A DNA stretch of 64,000 nt from G963668435 sp963668435 (GCA_963668435.2 CAXXSC010000006.1:310001-374000), one strand, 5' to 3'. Shown: positions 34,686 to 45,500, numbered from the stretch's first letter. Numbers and translations are program-made. The notes: generated from the letters alone by a model not told the origin.

Positions 34686-36134
34686 ATGTCTAATAACAAC
34701 CCAAAACTCTTTGTATCATATAGTTGGACATCTTCAGAGCATGAAGCTTGGGTTATTAATTTATCAACTATGCTTAGAGAGAACGGCGTTGACGTAATTT
34801 TAGACAAATGGGAGCTAAAAGAAGGTTATAATGCCATTGAATTTATGGAAAAAATGGTAAATGATACGGACATAAAAAAAGTTATAATGATTTGTGATAA
34901 AGAATATTCGGAAAAGGCAGATGGGCGAAAGGGTGGTGTTGGAACAGAAACTCAGATTATATCCAGTGAGGTTTATGAAAAGGGCGATCAAGACAAATTT
35001 GTTGCTATCGTTGTCGAAAAACATGATGATGGTACATATTGCGTTCCAACTTACTATAAATCAAGAATAAACATAGACTTTACAGATAGAAATAACTTCT
35101 CTGAAAGTTTCGAACAATTATTACGATGGATATATGACAAACCACTGCATCAGAAACCAGCTTTAGGAAAAAAACCAGCTTATATTGAAGAAGAAACATC
35201 AATATCTTTATCTACAACAGCAATATACAGAAGAGCTGTTGATGCAATAAAGAATAACAAAGATTACTGTGATGGTGCTGTAAATGAATATTTTGAAACT
35301 TTTTCTGAAAATCTTGAAAATTTCCGTATTTCTGTTGAGGGAAGCGAATACGATGAGCAAGTAGTTGAGAGTATCGAGCAATTTCTCCCGTATCGAAATG
35401 AAATTCATGATATATTCCTTGCGCTTGCGCAATATAGAAGAAGCTCCGATATAAACAAAATGCTTCATAGGTTTCTTGAAAAACTGCTAAAATACACAGA
35501 AATTCCTGAAACTATTACAAGTTATCATGAAGCGGATGTAGATAATTTCAAATTTATTATTCAAGAGATTTTTTTATTTTTAATTTCTAGTTTAATTGAA
35601 TATGAAAGATTTGAAATAGTAGCACATCTATTGCGACATGAATATTATCTTGAAAAAAGAAGTTCTTCAGACAATATGGTCTCTTTTTCAAGATTTAGAA
35701 ATTACGTTGGCTCTTTAGATTATAGAAATAAAAGACTTAAGTTGAATCGCCTAACACTGCAAGCTGATTTCTTCCATAAAAGAACGGAATCTTCAAAAAC
35801 TACTGCTAGAAAAATTATGCAGGCTGATTTTGTACTATATATTCGAGATTGCTTAGATAAATTACATGGAGTCAATTCTTTTCTTGCTCGATGGTTTCCA
35901 GATACTTTAATTTTTGCTGGAAGATACTCAAGTGCGTTTGAAATATTTGTTAGGGCTCAGTCAGAAGAATATTTTAATGACATGAAATGTATATTAGATG
36001 TAGACTCAAAAGAAGACATTGAAAAACTTTTTATTGCATATAAAGACGGGACTTTAAAAATTCCACAATGGCTATTTGATTCAATTAATCCATATGAATT
36101 AATGGGTTATGAAAAAATGGCCACAAAACCATAA
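34686..36134 (+). CDS. SEFIR-domain protein, probable antiphage defence effector
   Basis: A 482-residue protein whose N-terminal 150 residues form a SEFIR/TIR-like domain: KLFVSYSWTSSEHEAWVINL (strand A and box 1), GVDVILDKWELKEG (box 2), KKVIMICDKEYSEKA and GGVGTETQIISSEVYE, ending with FVAIVVEK. The C-terminal part (about 170-482) is helical without a recognised domain and probably senses infection. Bacterial SEFIR proteins are known as single-gene defence systems (bSEFIR) thought to kill or arrest the infected cell. The gene is far more AT-rich than its neighbours and has its own promoter and terminators, as expected for a transferred defence gene. ATG 34686 follows GGAGGAAGAG; an in-frame TTG at 34674 is within that site. 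Confidence 0.85.
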   Translation: MSNNNPKLFVSYSWTSSEHEAWVINLSTMLRENGVDVILDKWELKEGYNAIEFMEKMVNDTDIKKVIMICDKEYSEKADGRKGGVGTETQIISSEVYEKGDQDKFVAIVVEKHDDGTYCVPTYYKSRINIDFTDRNNFSESFEQLLRWIYDKPLHQKPALGKKPAYIEEETSISLSTTAIYRRAVDAIKNNKDYCDGAVNEYFETFSENLENFRISVEGSEYDEQVVESIEQFLPYRNEIHDIFLALAQYRRSSDINKMLHRFLEKLLKYTEIPETITSYHEADVDNFKFIIQEIFLFLISSLIEYERFEIVAHLLRHEYYLEKRSSSDNMVSFSRFRNYVGSLDYRNKRLKLNRLTLQADFFHKRTESSKTTARKIMQADFVLYIRDCLDKLHGVNSFLARWFPDTLIFAGRYSSAFEIFVRAQSEEYFNDMKCILDVDSKEDIEKLFIAYKDGTLKIPQWLFDSINPYELMGYEKMATKP

Positions 36135-36160
36135 TTTATGGTTTTAAATTATGAAGAGTT

Positions 36161-36204
36161 AAAAAGAAATCCCCTCTGTTTTTAGACAGAGGGGATTTCT
36201 TTTT
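36161..36204. terminator. Bidirectional terminator between SEFIR and heparinase-like genes
   Basis: AGAAATCCCCTCTGT (36165-36179) and ACAGAGGGGATTTCT (36186-36200) form a perfect 15-bp stem flanked by an A-run and TTTT, serving the two convergent genes. Confidence 0.85.
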
Positions 36205-36299
36205 GATTAATTTAATCTTTATCCGTGATAATCCGTTACATCCGCGTCATCCGTGTTCTATTATCTATCTCTTCTCTTCGCGTCTTTGCGCCTTTGCTA

Positions 36300-39200
36300 T
36301 TATTTCACACCCCACCTGAGCACCCTGACAGTGTCACCCGGCCCGAGATCGTAAAGCAAAAATGGTGTTTTCGGCGGGAATGCTTTCGCCACATCTTCCA
36401 TATCGACTCCAGAATCGAGCACGAAACCGGGGAATCCACCGGATTTCAGACGGCAGGCATCGGCGCCATCCTCGGAAACGAGCCATGCCCCGGCGTAGTA
36501 GTTACGGTTGCCGCCGGGATACTCCATGCCGCTGATATCGGCGAGACGATTGCGTTTTTCGCCTAGCGGGAAAATGTCGCGGCTGTCATAAATCGTTTCG
36601 GCGGATGTGTCTATACGGTCGGCGCGCCCCTTGCCGATCCAGGTGCCGGGCGTGACATTGACAGTATTGCCCGCGATGCTTTCGATCTTATAGGAGCTTT
36701 GCACCTCGCCGCGTTTTGCCCTCATGATCTCGCCCTCTGCCCAGACCGGAAGCGACTGATCGAGTACAAGGCTGTTGTCGCTGACCTCCAAAACCGTGGC
36801 AGTTGCCTCTGCTGTGGGAAGTGTGATCGTTTCGCCATCGACGCTGAACGAGGTTCCGCCGGCAAGGAAAAGTTTCGTCGGGGCACCCTCGCGAATCGAG
36901 CAGACAGCGAACTGGCCGTGAAGTTCGAATCGATTGTCGGCGCTCTTGACAAAACCAGACGGCGTCAGGCATGACAGTATGATATCCTCTCCATACTTGT
37001 GACTTACACGGACAATGCAGGCATCGCTGTCGCTGTCGGAAGACAGCTTGATACGTTCCGCAGCGTTTACGATCGGGCTGTCTTTCGTGTAGCTCAACAC
37101 AGAGGCAAACACGCTCAGGTCACTGCTGTTTTCCGGTATGATTCGACGGACAAGGAACGGCATCGGTGGGAGATTTTTCTGCGACGGCCGCGGGTAGCCG
37201 GTGGTTTTGATAAATGACTCATCCTTGTCAGGCAGGAAATCGGCGCTGAGTGTGACACCATCCTCCATTTTCCATGAGGCGCGGTAGGGGCCGTCGAAAT
37301 TTCCCTCGCAGACATCAAAAAGGTACTGGTAGCCCTTGTTGTCCACGTGATAGGGGAGGACATTGTCCGGTTTCAAGCCGAATTCGACATTTTCACCGGC
37401 AAGTGTGCCTTTGCGGGGCTTGGACAGAGTGACATTGTCGAGCTCCATATCAACGGGCGGACCGTGGAACAGGTAATCATGCTGTTTGCCGCCGCGCACA
37501 CGGAAAATATCGACAGCATACGCGCCGCCGGGAATATTAATGAGCGCCAGGCTCCTGCGGTAGAGATCGACATCGGCATGAACATAGGCATCCTCACAGG
37601 AGGCGTCCACATACTTGACACCGTCGGCATGCACGAAAGCGTGAAGGTCGCCGAAAACACCCTCGAGCTGACGTTTTTCGTTCACCTCGACCGTAATGTG
37701 GGAAACCGTATGCGTAGTCCAGCCGCCGGGTGTGGGTTGGATCGAGTCCATGTATTCGGGATAGCCCATTTCGGGCAGAAACTCACGTCCGAGGGCGAAA
37801 AGATTGATGTTCAGACGGTCGGCGTGGCTGTGGGCGGCATGAGCGTAACCGTAATCGAACCAGAGCGCTGCACGGTCGCCGCCCTCGCCTGTCCGCATGA
37901 CAGCGAATCCTTTCACCGGCGCAAGGGTGCTTTTCAGGGCTGGCGCTTTTGCCGCGGCGGTTTTCACTTCATCCATCGCGGGTGGCTCGTAATCAGTGAA
38001 AAGATCATCTAGTGAAACCACACGGGCCGTGCCATATAAATCATATGCCTGCAGGAGGTTACGGGCGATTATCGGAGATTTGTATCTGAGAAACGCCTCC
38101 TCGAGAATACTGGTTCTCAAGGTCAGCCCGGTGTTCTTCAGGCCGCCGGCGTCACCGAAGAAATGCGTGTATTTGTCGAGGATGATCATATCAGCGAAAC
38201 CCTCGAAGGACTGTTTCAAGTTTGGATGCTCCCAGATCCAGCCGCCATGTTCACCCAGCGCCTCCGCGATATGCTGATCGTCATACATGTAATGGGTGCA
38301 GTAGCCGAATCCCGCCTCATAGGGGAAACCGTCACGGAAATACTGGTTATCGAGTGTGGGCACGACAGCCACCGGGTGCTCGTAGAGCATGTAGTCGAGG
38401 TACTCTTTCTCGCCGGTGATCTTCGCGAAACGGGCGAAAGGCGCGTTCCAGCCGTTACCCCAGTTGGAGGGCGCGGGCTGTTTTTTGTACGCCTCGTACG
38501 CGGGACGGAATACAGCTTCGTGAAAACGCCCGAGAAAATCATCATCGAGCCGGGGAAGAAGAAGCTCAACCGCATCGATCAGGTTCAGAAGTGCGCCGCC
38601 CTCCCACATGGTCGGCAGCATCTTTACATACACACCCCAGTCGGAACCGTCATAGGTAAGGTCCTTGCCGTCGATATCGGGATAGACATCCATGAAACGC
38701 TCGAGCAGGACAACAGCCTTGTCGCCGTATTTCGTATCACCGGTAATGAATTCCAGACGGGCCATCGTTTCCAGCCAGGTCGGCGTCATGCGGAGAAACC
38801 AATGGTTGAACCAGCCCACGAAATAGTATTTTTCACCCTCGGTGGGACTTCCAGGACGGTTGTCGACCCAGCCGGAACCGTCATCGGGAAAATCGTCGTT
38901 CGGGAAGACCTCGCCGCCGATCGGGCATTTCACGGCCAGCGGATAATCGAGATCAACCGAGATGCCGAACGGCTGATAAACACTAGTGCCGCCGCCGTGA
39001 ATCGGACAGCCGTGCGTGTTGACCATGAGCGCTCGGATCGTGTTCGCAGGCGGAATAAGCGCACGAATCTCGTCGTCACTCATGGCGACAAGCTTTTCCA
39101 CCTGTTTTTTCGCTTTTTCAACCAGTGGGGCATAGCGATCATCACTCTCGATCCGGGCGAGAACAGCTGCTCGGTCGAAATGGCGGTAACCGTCGCGAAG

Positions 39201-39338
39201 GTTCGACGGCGCAATATCCTCGATCTGAATTCCCGCCTTATGCTCCGAGGGATGGAACGATTGTTTTCCGCCATCGGAGCCGCAGCCTGCGGTGAGAAGG
39301 CAGAATGTGAGAAAAGCGAGTGTAATCCTCGTTGTCAT
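36300..39338 (-). CDS. Heparinase II/III-like polysaccharide lyase lipoprotein
   Basis: A large exported lyase-like enzyme, 1,012 residues. The ATG at 39338 gives a lipoprotein signal (FCLLTAGC, lipobox Cys about 19), preferred to the longer frame start at 39404. Order: N-terminal helical (alpha/alpha) toroid (about 50-440; YPDIDGKDLTYDGSDWGVYV, PSNWGNGWNAP), then the heparinase II/III beta-sandwich from about 480 (HAAHSHADRLNINLFALG) through SHITVEVNEKRQ and GGAYAVDIFRVRGG to about 720, and a C-terminal beta region to 1,012. Such enzymes degrade uronic-acid polysaccharides such as heparin, heparan or alginate; exact substrate unknown. It stands with a pectate lyase and a transglutaminase-like gene in a saccharide-degradation region. 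Confidence 0.82.
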   Translation of the reverse strand: MTTRITLAFLTFCLLTAGCGSDGGKQSFHPSEHKAGIQIEDIAPSNLRDGYRHFDRAAVLARIESDDRYAPLVEKAKKQVEKLVAMSDDEIRALIPPANTIRALMVNTHGCPIHGGGTSVYQPFGISVDLDYPLAVKCPIGGEVFPNDDFPDDGSGWVDNRPGSPTEGEKYYFVGWFNHWFLRMTPTWLETMARLEFITGDTKYGDKAVVLLERFMDVYPDIDGKDLTYDGSDWGVYVKMLPTMWEGGALLNLIDAVELLLPRLDDDFLGRFHEAVFRPAYEAYKKQPAPSNWGNGWNAPFARFAKITGEKEYLDYMLYEHPVAVVPTLDNQYFRDGFPYEAGFGYCTHYMYDDQHIAEALGEHGGWIWEHPNLKQSFEGFADMIILDKYTHFFGDAGGLKNTGLTLRTSILEEAFLRYKSPIIARNLLQAYDLYGTARVVSLDDLFTDYEPPAMDEVKTAAAKAPALKSTLAPVKGFAVMRTGEGGDRAALWFDYGYAHAAHSHADRLNINLFALGREFLPEMGYPEYMDSIQPTPGGWTTHTVSHITVEVNEKRQLEGVFGDLHAFVHADGVKYVDASCEDAYVHADVDLYRRSLALINIPGGAYAVDIFRVRGGKQHDYLFHGPPVDMELDNVTLSKPRKGTLAGENVEFGLKPDNVLPYHVDNKGYQYLFDVCEGNFDGPYRASWKMEDGVTLSADFLPDKDESFIKTTGYPRPSQKNLPPMPFLVRRIIPENSSDLSVFASVLSYTKDSPIVNAAERIKLSSDSDSDACIVRVSHKYGEDIILSCLTPSGFVKSADNRFELHGQFAVCSIREGAPTKLFLAGGTSFSVDGETITLPTAEATATVLEVSDNSLVLDQSLPVWAEGEIMRAKRGEVQSSYKIESIAGNTVNVTPGTWIGKGRADRIDTSAETIYDSRDIFPLGEKRNRLADISGMEYPGGNRNYYAGAWLVSEDGADACRLKSGGFPGFVLDSGVDMEDVAKAFPPKTPFLLYDLGPGDTVRVLRWGVK

Positions 39339-39490
39339 GGCAGCTCCAGAGTTAATATATAACCGTGAATAGTCATTCTTATAGTGATTAGCCACAGAGT
39401 CCACAGAGAAAAGAAGCTATTGATATTTATAATCACACCCCAATAATGTCCAGTAAAAGACAGGCTAGGATTTTTCAGAAACATACATTT
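39339..39490. other. 5' region of the heparinase-like gene
   Basis: Non-coding AT-rich region upstream of the minus-strand lyase gene, ending where repeat R2 copy B begins. No clear promoter hexamers were picked. Confidence 0.4.
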
Positions 39491-39669
39491 TTCAGTTACA
39501 GTGATTATGCAATCCAGCGTTGTCGTCGAAGCGACAACAGCGGATCAAGCGGCACATCCACATCAGACTTAAAAGAGGCCTTGCCCCCTTTCGGAGGGGC
39601 CAAAGTGATGGTTCCACGGTGACAGTAATCGGGGCAGTCCGAAGGACTGTTCCGGTCTGTCTATCAGTA
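39491..39669 (-). repeat. Structured intergenic repeat R2, copy B (inverted)
   Basis: Reverse complement of copy A at 29692-29880, sharing CGGAACAGTCCTTCGGACTG, ACTGTCACCGTGGAACCATC, CCCCTCCGAAAGGGGGCAAG, GCTTGATCCGCTGTTG and ACGCTGGATT. Compensating differences keep the hairpins. The copies are about 9.6 kb apart in opposite orientation. Confidence 0.7.
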
Positions 39670-39686
39670 GCGTCATCCTTCTTCTT

Positions 39687-41816
39687 TTATTTCCCGAAAG
39701 GCGCATCGGCATGATTGAGCGAAATCAGCGACGGCTTGCCTTTTGCGCCGAGCTTGTTCACCGCACGGACACGGAGACGGTTCCTTCCGGACTGAAGCAG
39801 CCAAGTCCAGCGGTCGCCGACCTTTTTCCAGCCGGTCCCATCCACATCGGCCTCGAAATGGCTGAAATTCGGCGTGTATGTCTCGAAACGAAGGAAAAGG
39901 CGGTCGTTGCCGAATCCGCTGACCGCATCGATATGCACCTTATTGAGATCTGGCCACATGTCGCGCGGGCGGTCCGTGTACCATGAATACTGGCGTTTCG
40001 GCGGTGTCTGCCTGTCGTACCAGTTCACATAGCCGTTCCAGGGCCACCAGGTGGTGCCGTGGTTGAGCGGTCGCGGTGTGGGTTTCTCGAACCAGTTGTT
40101 CCGGGGGACAAGACGCATGAACGCGGCGCAGATGAACCCGGTATGTTTTGAGGGCTTACCAGCGGTGAGCGAGCCGCGGCCGACCGGAAGGGGCTTGCCC
40201 TCGATAGGCTCCTGGTAGTGTGTGTAATCTTTCATCCAGTTCATCACCCGGCCGGGGAAGTAGTAATCGAGATAGCTCCGGTGAAGTTCGAGCATGTTGA
40301 GCGGTTCGCCGGTGGCAAGGCTGTACTGATAGGTGTTCTCGTTATCGGGATCGAAAGCGCCATCCAGCATCACCCACTTGCCGTACTCGTCGTTCCATAC
40401 CTCGACGACTTCGTGACCGACACAGTTGACCAGCCGCGCCTGCCAGCCGTAGGCCATGCAGATACCGCCGATAGTATTGTTGAACGTAATGCAGTTGCCG
40501 CCGGCGCCCAGATTATCCGCACGGTTAAGGACACTGAGCGCATCCCATGCCGGAAAATCCCGTAGGGGGAGGGCCCAGTTCCAACGTTTCGCCACATAAT
40601 CGAGGATTTTCACCTGGGCATCGAACTGGGTGCGCGAACCCGCGATGACCTCGTCCATGTTCTCACGCTCGCGGAGGACAGCGAATTCGGGACGATCCCA
40701 TTTTTCCCATTCCCAATCGATGGATGAATAGGCGATGGCATCGTTTCGGGATTCTACAACCTGAATGTTCGCGGGTTTCGGCACACGTTCGAGAAGCTCG
40801 GCATTCAGCTCTGCCGAAAGCACCGCGGGTGTCACAAGCGGATTGTCAGTGACCAACTCCACCTTGAACTGGACATAGCGGCGGTTGAGATCCGCGCCGC
40901 CAGTTTCGAATTCGAGCGTGTCCCCTTCGCCCACAAGACGGTAGGGCTCCCATGACTCTGCGAACGGATCGGCCTCTGTCCCTTTTCGGAAATAGTAGCG
41001 GATGTGAGTGTCCTGCGGCTGACGTGATTTCACTGACAGTTTCAGTGACTGTATCTCGCGGAGGGGTACGATGACATCTCCGGAATCGCCGCGCCAGAGA
41101 TCGATGACCGGGCTTGCAAGCCATCCCGACCTGACATGACGGTCCAGACTGAGACGAATTGTATATTCCGCGCGGACATCGCCGAGTGGACTGAACGGGC
41201 TTTCTTTCCAGGATTCACCACCGTTTGTTGACTTGAACGAGGTCCTGCCAACGTCGGCCGGGCTGCCGCCACCGTTTTCGAACTCGTCGGCACGGGCGAT
41301 ATAGAGTTCCCAGCCCTCATGTTCGTTTTTCGCCTCGGGACAGAAAAGGTCGATCGTGTTTTTGCCTTTTTTCAGCCATTCAGCGGGAAACTGTGCCCAG
41401 CGGTACATCTCCGGACATGCGTTCTGGTCCCAGTTGTCAAACTGCGCAGTCTCGCCGTTGACCGAGAAACGAAGAGGATATTTGCCCTGACGGTAGAAAA
41501 ACGCCACAAGATAGGCACTCCCGGCTCGGGAATCATCGAGAATGAACAGCTTTCGGGCACGGTTTTCACCCCAGACAATGTCGGAACTGCTTCCCTTTTC
41601 GCTCATGCCCGCGCCGGGACCGTCGTTCTCGAGACATTCCATATTGAAGAGGCCTACCGCATCGTCATCCATCCGCATGAGACCCTGCATGAATCCCAGA
41701 TCGTAGAGCTTTTCAGCACTGCCGCTCCAGCTTGTCGTGACTTTCTGCGCAGCCTTACTGAACGAGGAAAAACCAAGGATACAGAGCAATATCACAAACA
41801 GAACCGTTTTTTTCAT
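39687..41816 (-). CDS. Secreted transglutaminase-like protein
   Basis: An exported protein of 709 residues; ATG 41816 after GGAGGGATC opens a signal peptide (MKKTVLFVILLCILGFSSFS). N-terminal beta domains (about 30-330) resemble carbohydrate-binding folds (ENGGGSPADVGRTSFKST). A transglutaminase/protease-like core follows (about 400-500): GGNCITFNNTIGGICMAYG places Cys near 441, VNCVGHEVVEVW places His near 468 and WVMLDGAFDPDN places Asp near 483, the usual triad. The C-terminal part (about 600-709) is another beta domain. Reaction unknown: hydrolase, amidase or cross-linker. It shares direction with the heparinase-like gene but repeat R2 lies between. Confidence 0.72.
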   Translation of the reverse strand: MKKTVLFVILLCILGFSSFSKAAQKVTTSWSGSAEKLYDLGFMQGLMRMDDDAVGLFNMECLENDGPGAGMSEKGSSSDIVWGENRARKLFILDDSRAGSAYLVAFFYRQGKYPLRFSVNGETAQFDNWDQNACPEMYRWAQFPAEWLKKGKNTIDLFCPEAKNEHEGWELYIARADEFENGGGSPADVGRTSFKSTNGGESWKESPFSPLGDVRAEYTIRLSLDRHVRSGWLASPVIDLWRGDSGDVIVPLREIQSLKLSVKSRQPQDTHIRYYFRKGTEADPFAESWEPYRLVGEGDTLEFETGGADLNRRYVQFKVELVTDNPLVTPAVLSAELNAELLERVPKPANIQVVESRNDAIAYSSIDWEWEKWDRPEFAVLRERENMDEVIAGSRTQFDAQVKILDYVAKRWNWALPLRDFPAWDALSVLNRADNLGAGGNCITFNNTIGGICMAYGWQARLVNCVGHEVVEVWNDEYGKWVMLDGAFDPDNENTYQYSLATGEPLNMLELHRSYLDYYFPGRVMNWMKDYTHYQEPIEGKPLPVGRGSLTAGKPSKHTGFICAAFMRLVPRNNWFEKPTPRPLNHGTTWWPWNGYVNWYDRQTPPKRQYSWYTDRPRDMWPDLNKVHIDAVSGFGNDRLFLRFETYTPNFSHFEADVDGTGWKKVGDRWTWLLQSGRNRLRVRAVNKLGAKGKPSLISLNHADAPFGK

Positions 41817-41866
41817 GATCCCTCCGCTCATACTCGATATGTTGTTTTCATGTAATGCCAATGATC

Positions 41867-42262
41867 TTACTTCTTTGATTTTTCATGTATTATTTCGAGT
41901 GCCGATTTCGCCGCCGCGCTGTATGCCCGTTTCAGGCCGCCGGGACCAAGCTTGGTGCCGCCCCAGTAGCGGGTGACTGTCACAAGAAGGTCATTTGTTT
42001 CGCTGTGCCTGAGCAGCATGAGGATTGGAAGGCCCGCTGTGCCGCGCGGTTCGCCGTCATCGCTCATACCCTCGCGTACGGGATTTTCGCCGATACGGTA
42101 GCCAAATGCAACATGGTTGGCTTTACGGTCGGCTTTTTTCATGGCTTTTACAATGGCACGCGCCTCCTTTTCATCGCTGACTGGTATCGCATGGGCGATG
42201 AAAACGGACTTTTTCACCTCATGGCGGAGACTTACGACTGTGTTCGACGGTAACTTTTTCAT
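41867..42262 (-). CDS. YigZ/IMPACT (UPF0029) family protein, short form
   Basis: Small protein of 131 residues matching the N-terminal domain of YigZ/IMPACT: KKSVFIAHAIPVSDEKEARA, NHVAFGYRIG, SDDGEPRGTAGLPIL and LVTVTRYWGGTKLGPGGLKR. The family is linked to translation control in eukaryotes; the bacterial role is uncertain. It ends right after AYSAAAKSALE, so the C-terminal DUF1949 domain of YigZ (about 205 aa) is absent. ATG 42262 is preferred to 42340 because it matches the family N-terminus. Confidence 0.85.
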   Translation of the reverse strand: MKKLPSNTVVSLRHEVKKSVFIAHAIPVSDEKEARAIVKAMKKADRKANHVAFGYRIGENPVREGMSDDGEPRGTAGLPILMLLRHSETNDLLVTVTRYWGGTKLGPGGLKRAYSAAAKSALEIIHEKSKK

Positions 42263-42523
42263 GGCAGCTCGCAAAAGGAATTCTAAGGTATTCCGAATAT
42301 TTCTTATGCCAATATAGGCTGAATACTGCCTCGGAAGCAAGTGTGCTGTTTTCTGAATAAAGTAGAAACTTGCCGGTTTTCAGTGATGTCCTTATCACAG
42401 TGATACTCCCCGGCATAATCTCATGAAATCCTCTTAGTCATTTTTCTCTTGCGGATATTGATCAACGCACTCATATTAACGATAAGCAATTATCTCATGG
42501 CACATTATCCTTGGGGAGGCCGC

Positions 42524-45500
42524 ATGCTGTTCAGGATAAAGACTATCGGGCGCTACGAGGCTCTCAATCTTGTAAGAAGCAAGATGTTTCCAGTATTTTT
42601 CATTGCCGCAGCGTTACTGATGGCTTTAACCCATTTTCTCGGCATAACCAACACTCAATGGGTGAGACACGGCATTCCATCATCAATCCCCTGCTTTTCT
42701 TTCCTTTATCTGAATTTTTTACAGGCAATCGCGGCAGTTTACTTAAGCTCCAGCTTTTTCTCCCGGGAAAAAGGGACTGGTTCTACAGAATCCATCGCAA
42801 TACGGCCGTTCAGCAATTTCGAGTATCTTATTGGTAAACTCGCAGGTCTTTTCGCTGTTTATGCTATCGTCAATTTCCTGATACTCGCCGTGACATTTAT
42901 TTCAAACAGCATCTTCCTCGATGTTCCGGTTGTGCTGAAAAGTTATGCCTTCTATCTTCTGCTCATCCCGCTGCCAAGCCTGATCTTTATAAGCGGCCTG
43001 ACATATCTGTTGATGAGCATAGTGCGTCATCGACCACTTGTCACTGTGCTGCTCACCGCCTATATCATCGCAACCTCGCTATCGCTCGATTATATTTTCT
43101 ACTCCCTGCTCGATTTCATGGGAACGAACATGCCGATGCTTTACTCGGATTTTGTCGGATTCGGACGTCTCACACCAATGATCTGGCAACGGCTGCTCTA
43201 TCTCTGTCTCGGGACCTCGCTTTTCCTTGCCAGTATTCCACTCTACCACCGTCGGCGCCTGTTTCAGTCACCGCGGCAGAACATCGCCGCCGCCTCGCTT
43301 GCTATCGTGTTTCTCACGATCGCTCTGTGTTCCGGCCACACGTATTACACAGGTCTCATCGGTGGAAGATTATTTCGGGTGGCTCTGAGAGATTCATACA
43401 GTACTCATGCACAGAAAACGCCTGTCGATATCACAAACTGCGACATTAGGCTCTCTCATGAGCAAAGAGAGATTTCAGCAAGCGCGGGCATGACATTCAT
43501 TAATGACAGCGAAGCCGATGTTGATACGCTCATTTTCAGCCTCAATCCCGGCCTGAAAGTGACCTCGATACAGTATCACGGCAGGGAAATACCACACACG
43601 CGCGATTATGGTGTCATCGAGACAGTATTGCCAAAGGCCCTTGAGACAGGCCGAACAGATTCGCTTGTCATCACGTACCACGGCTTTATCAATGAAGAGG
43701 CCTGCTACATTGACATCGACGAAAACATTCGCGTTTTACCCCGGACCGCCATAATGATAGGGATTGATAAACGATACGCGTTTATTACGCCCGAATATCT
43801 TCTCCTGACACGTGAGGCGCTTTGGTATCCCATAGCTGGTGTCCCCTCAAGCCCGGAACATCCAGCAAGTGGTAAAGATTTTGCCCGGTTTTCCCTGGAT
43901 TTTACGACACGGCCGGGGCTGACCGCGATCTCACAGGGCGCTGTTACGGTCGGCAGTGACGGTCATTTCCGTTTTACACCGGAATATCCGCTTTCACATA
44001 TATCTCTGGTGGCGGGTGATTACGAAAAGAAGGCGGTTACACTCGAGGGCATCGAGTATGCCGTCTATTTTCAACGGGGGCGTGATTTCTTTTCACATCA
44101 TTTCAGCGAGCTTGGCGGCAAATTGCCCTCCATTATCAGCGATCTGAAGCAACGTTTCGAATTTCAGACAGGGCTCGACTATCCATACAGCCGTTTTTAT
44201 CTGATCGAAACACCGATACAGTTTTTAACCTTTGAACGTGATTGGACATTGGCAAATGAGTCCGTACAGCCGGAAATGCTCCTGCTTCCCGAAAAAGGCA
44301 TCCTCCTGAACTATTTCAACCTGTCGCGCTCAAAGAAAAGAATCGCAAGAATTTATCGAAACGAGGCCATGAGTCCAGCTGAAATAGAGGAAAAAGTTTT
44401 TCGAACCGTTTTGAAACTGAATTTCCTCGACAAGATGGATTTTAACCGTCAACGAAGACGTTATTTTCTGAAAACAACTGCCGGAAAACGTTTTCCTGTC
44501 ATGATAGCACCCCTGGATATTTTCAATCCGGATTTCAATGTTCTTCCTATGTACAACTCCCAGATTTGCAGCTTTAAGAACACTAACGGTGTCGACATTG
44601 GCAAAATTCTTGAGCTGTACCACCTATCGAAACTCGAGCACAGGCGCGGCGGTATGTCCACCCTGAAAGGAGATATCATGTTCGACACTTCTTATGATAT
44701 CGCCAGAAGGGCGCTCAAGGGCAACAGTGTGGCGGAACGGGCAAACGATCCCGCATTCTCTTCAAACATGTATGATATTCTACTGGGAAAGTCGGAACAG
44801 TTTATTCTTATCCTCGCAACATTGATCGGACAGGAAAAACTCGACCGTTTCATTGCCGATTTCTACCGGGAGCACCGTTTCATGACAATCGATGATACAT
44901 CGTTCATTACGGCGTTTAACGAACGTTTCGGCATAGATATCAAGGAAACTCTTCATGACATGTTCCATGAAAAAGGCCTCCCGGCTTACATGATAAAAAA
45001 TCTCAGCTGCCATGAATTTACAGAAAGCGGAAAAACGCGCTATCAGCTTCTGCTCACAATTGACAATGCAGGTGAAACCGGCGGTGTTTTCAAGGTATCG
45101 CTTCACCCATTGGGTAAAAACACGCAAGACGATGTGATGATGCGTTATATACGGCTTGAACCGGGCATGTCGAAAGAAATCGGCTGGGTATTCGACGAAC
45201 AGCCCCACGACGCTGTCTTCTTCTCAACCATGTTATCCGCAAACATTCCGGGCCGCTTAGTGGAACATTTCCCACCTATCGTAAAAGAGAAAACGTGGAC
45301 CTCGTTCGAAGGCGAGCGGAGTTTCCCGACTCCTGAAGAAAAACCGCCGGAAGGAACTATCCTGGTCGACAACAGCGATACAGAATTTCGAATCGCACCG
45401 TTCAGAAACGCAAGTCTTCTGGGAAGGTTCCTGCCCCAGAAAAATCTGTCAGTCGAAACTGATAATACACTCGATTTCCTTCATCCACCGAAACAGTGGA

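Noticed and set aside
38163..39362. 399-residue plus-strand frame
   Set aside because: Shadow of the heparinase-like gene on the other strand; no domain logic and no ribosome site.
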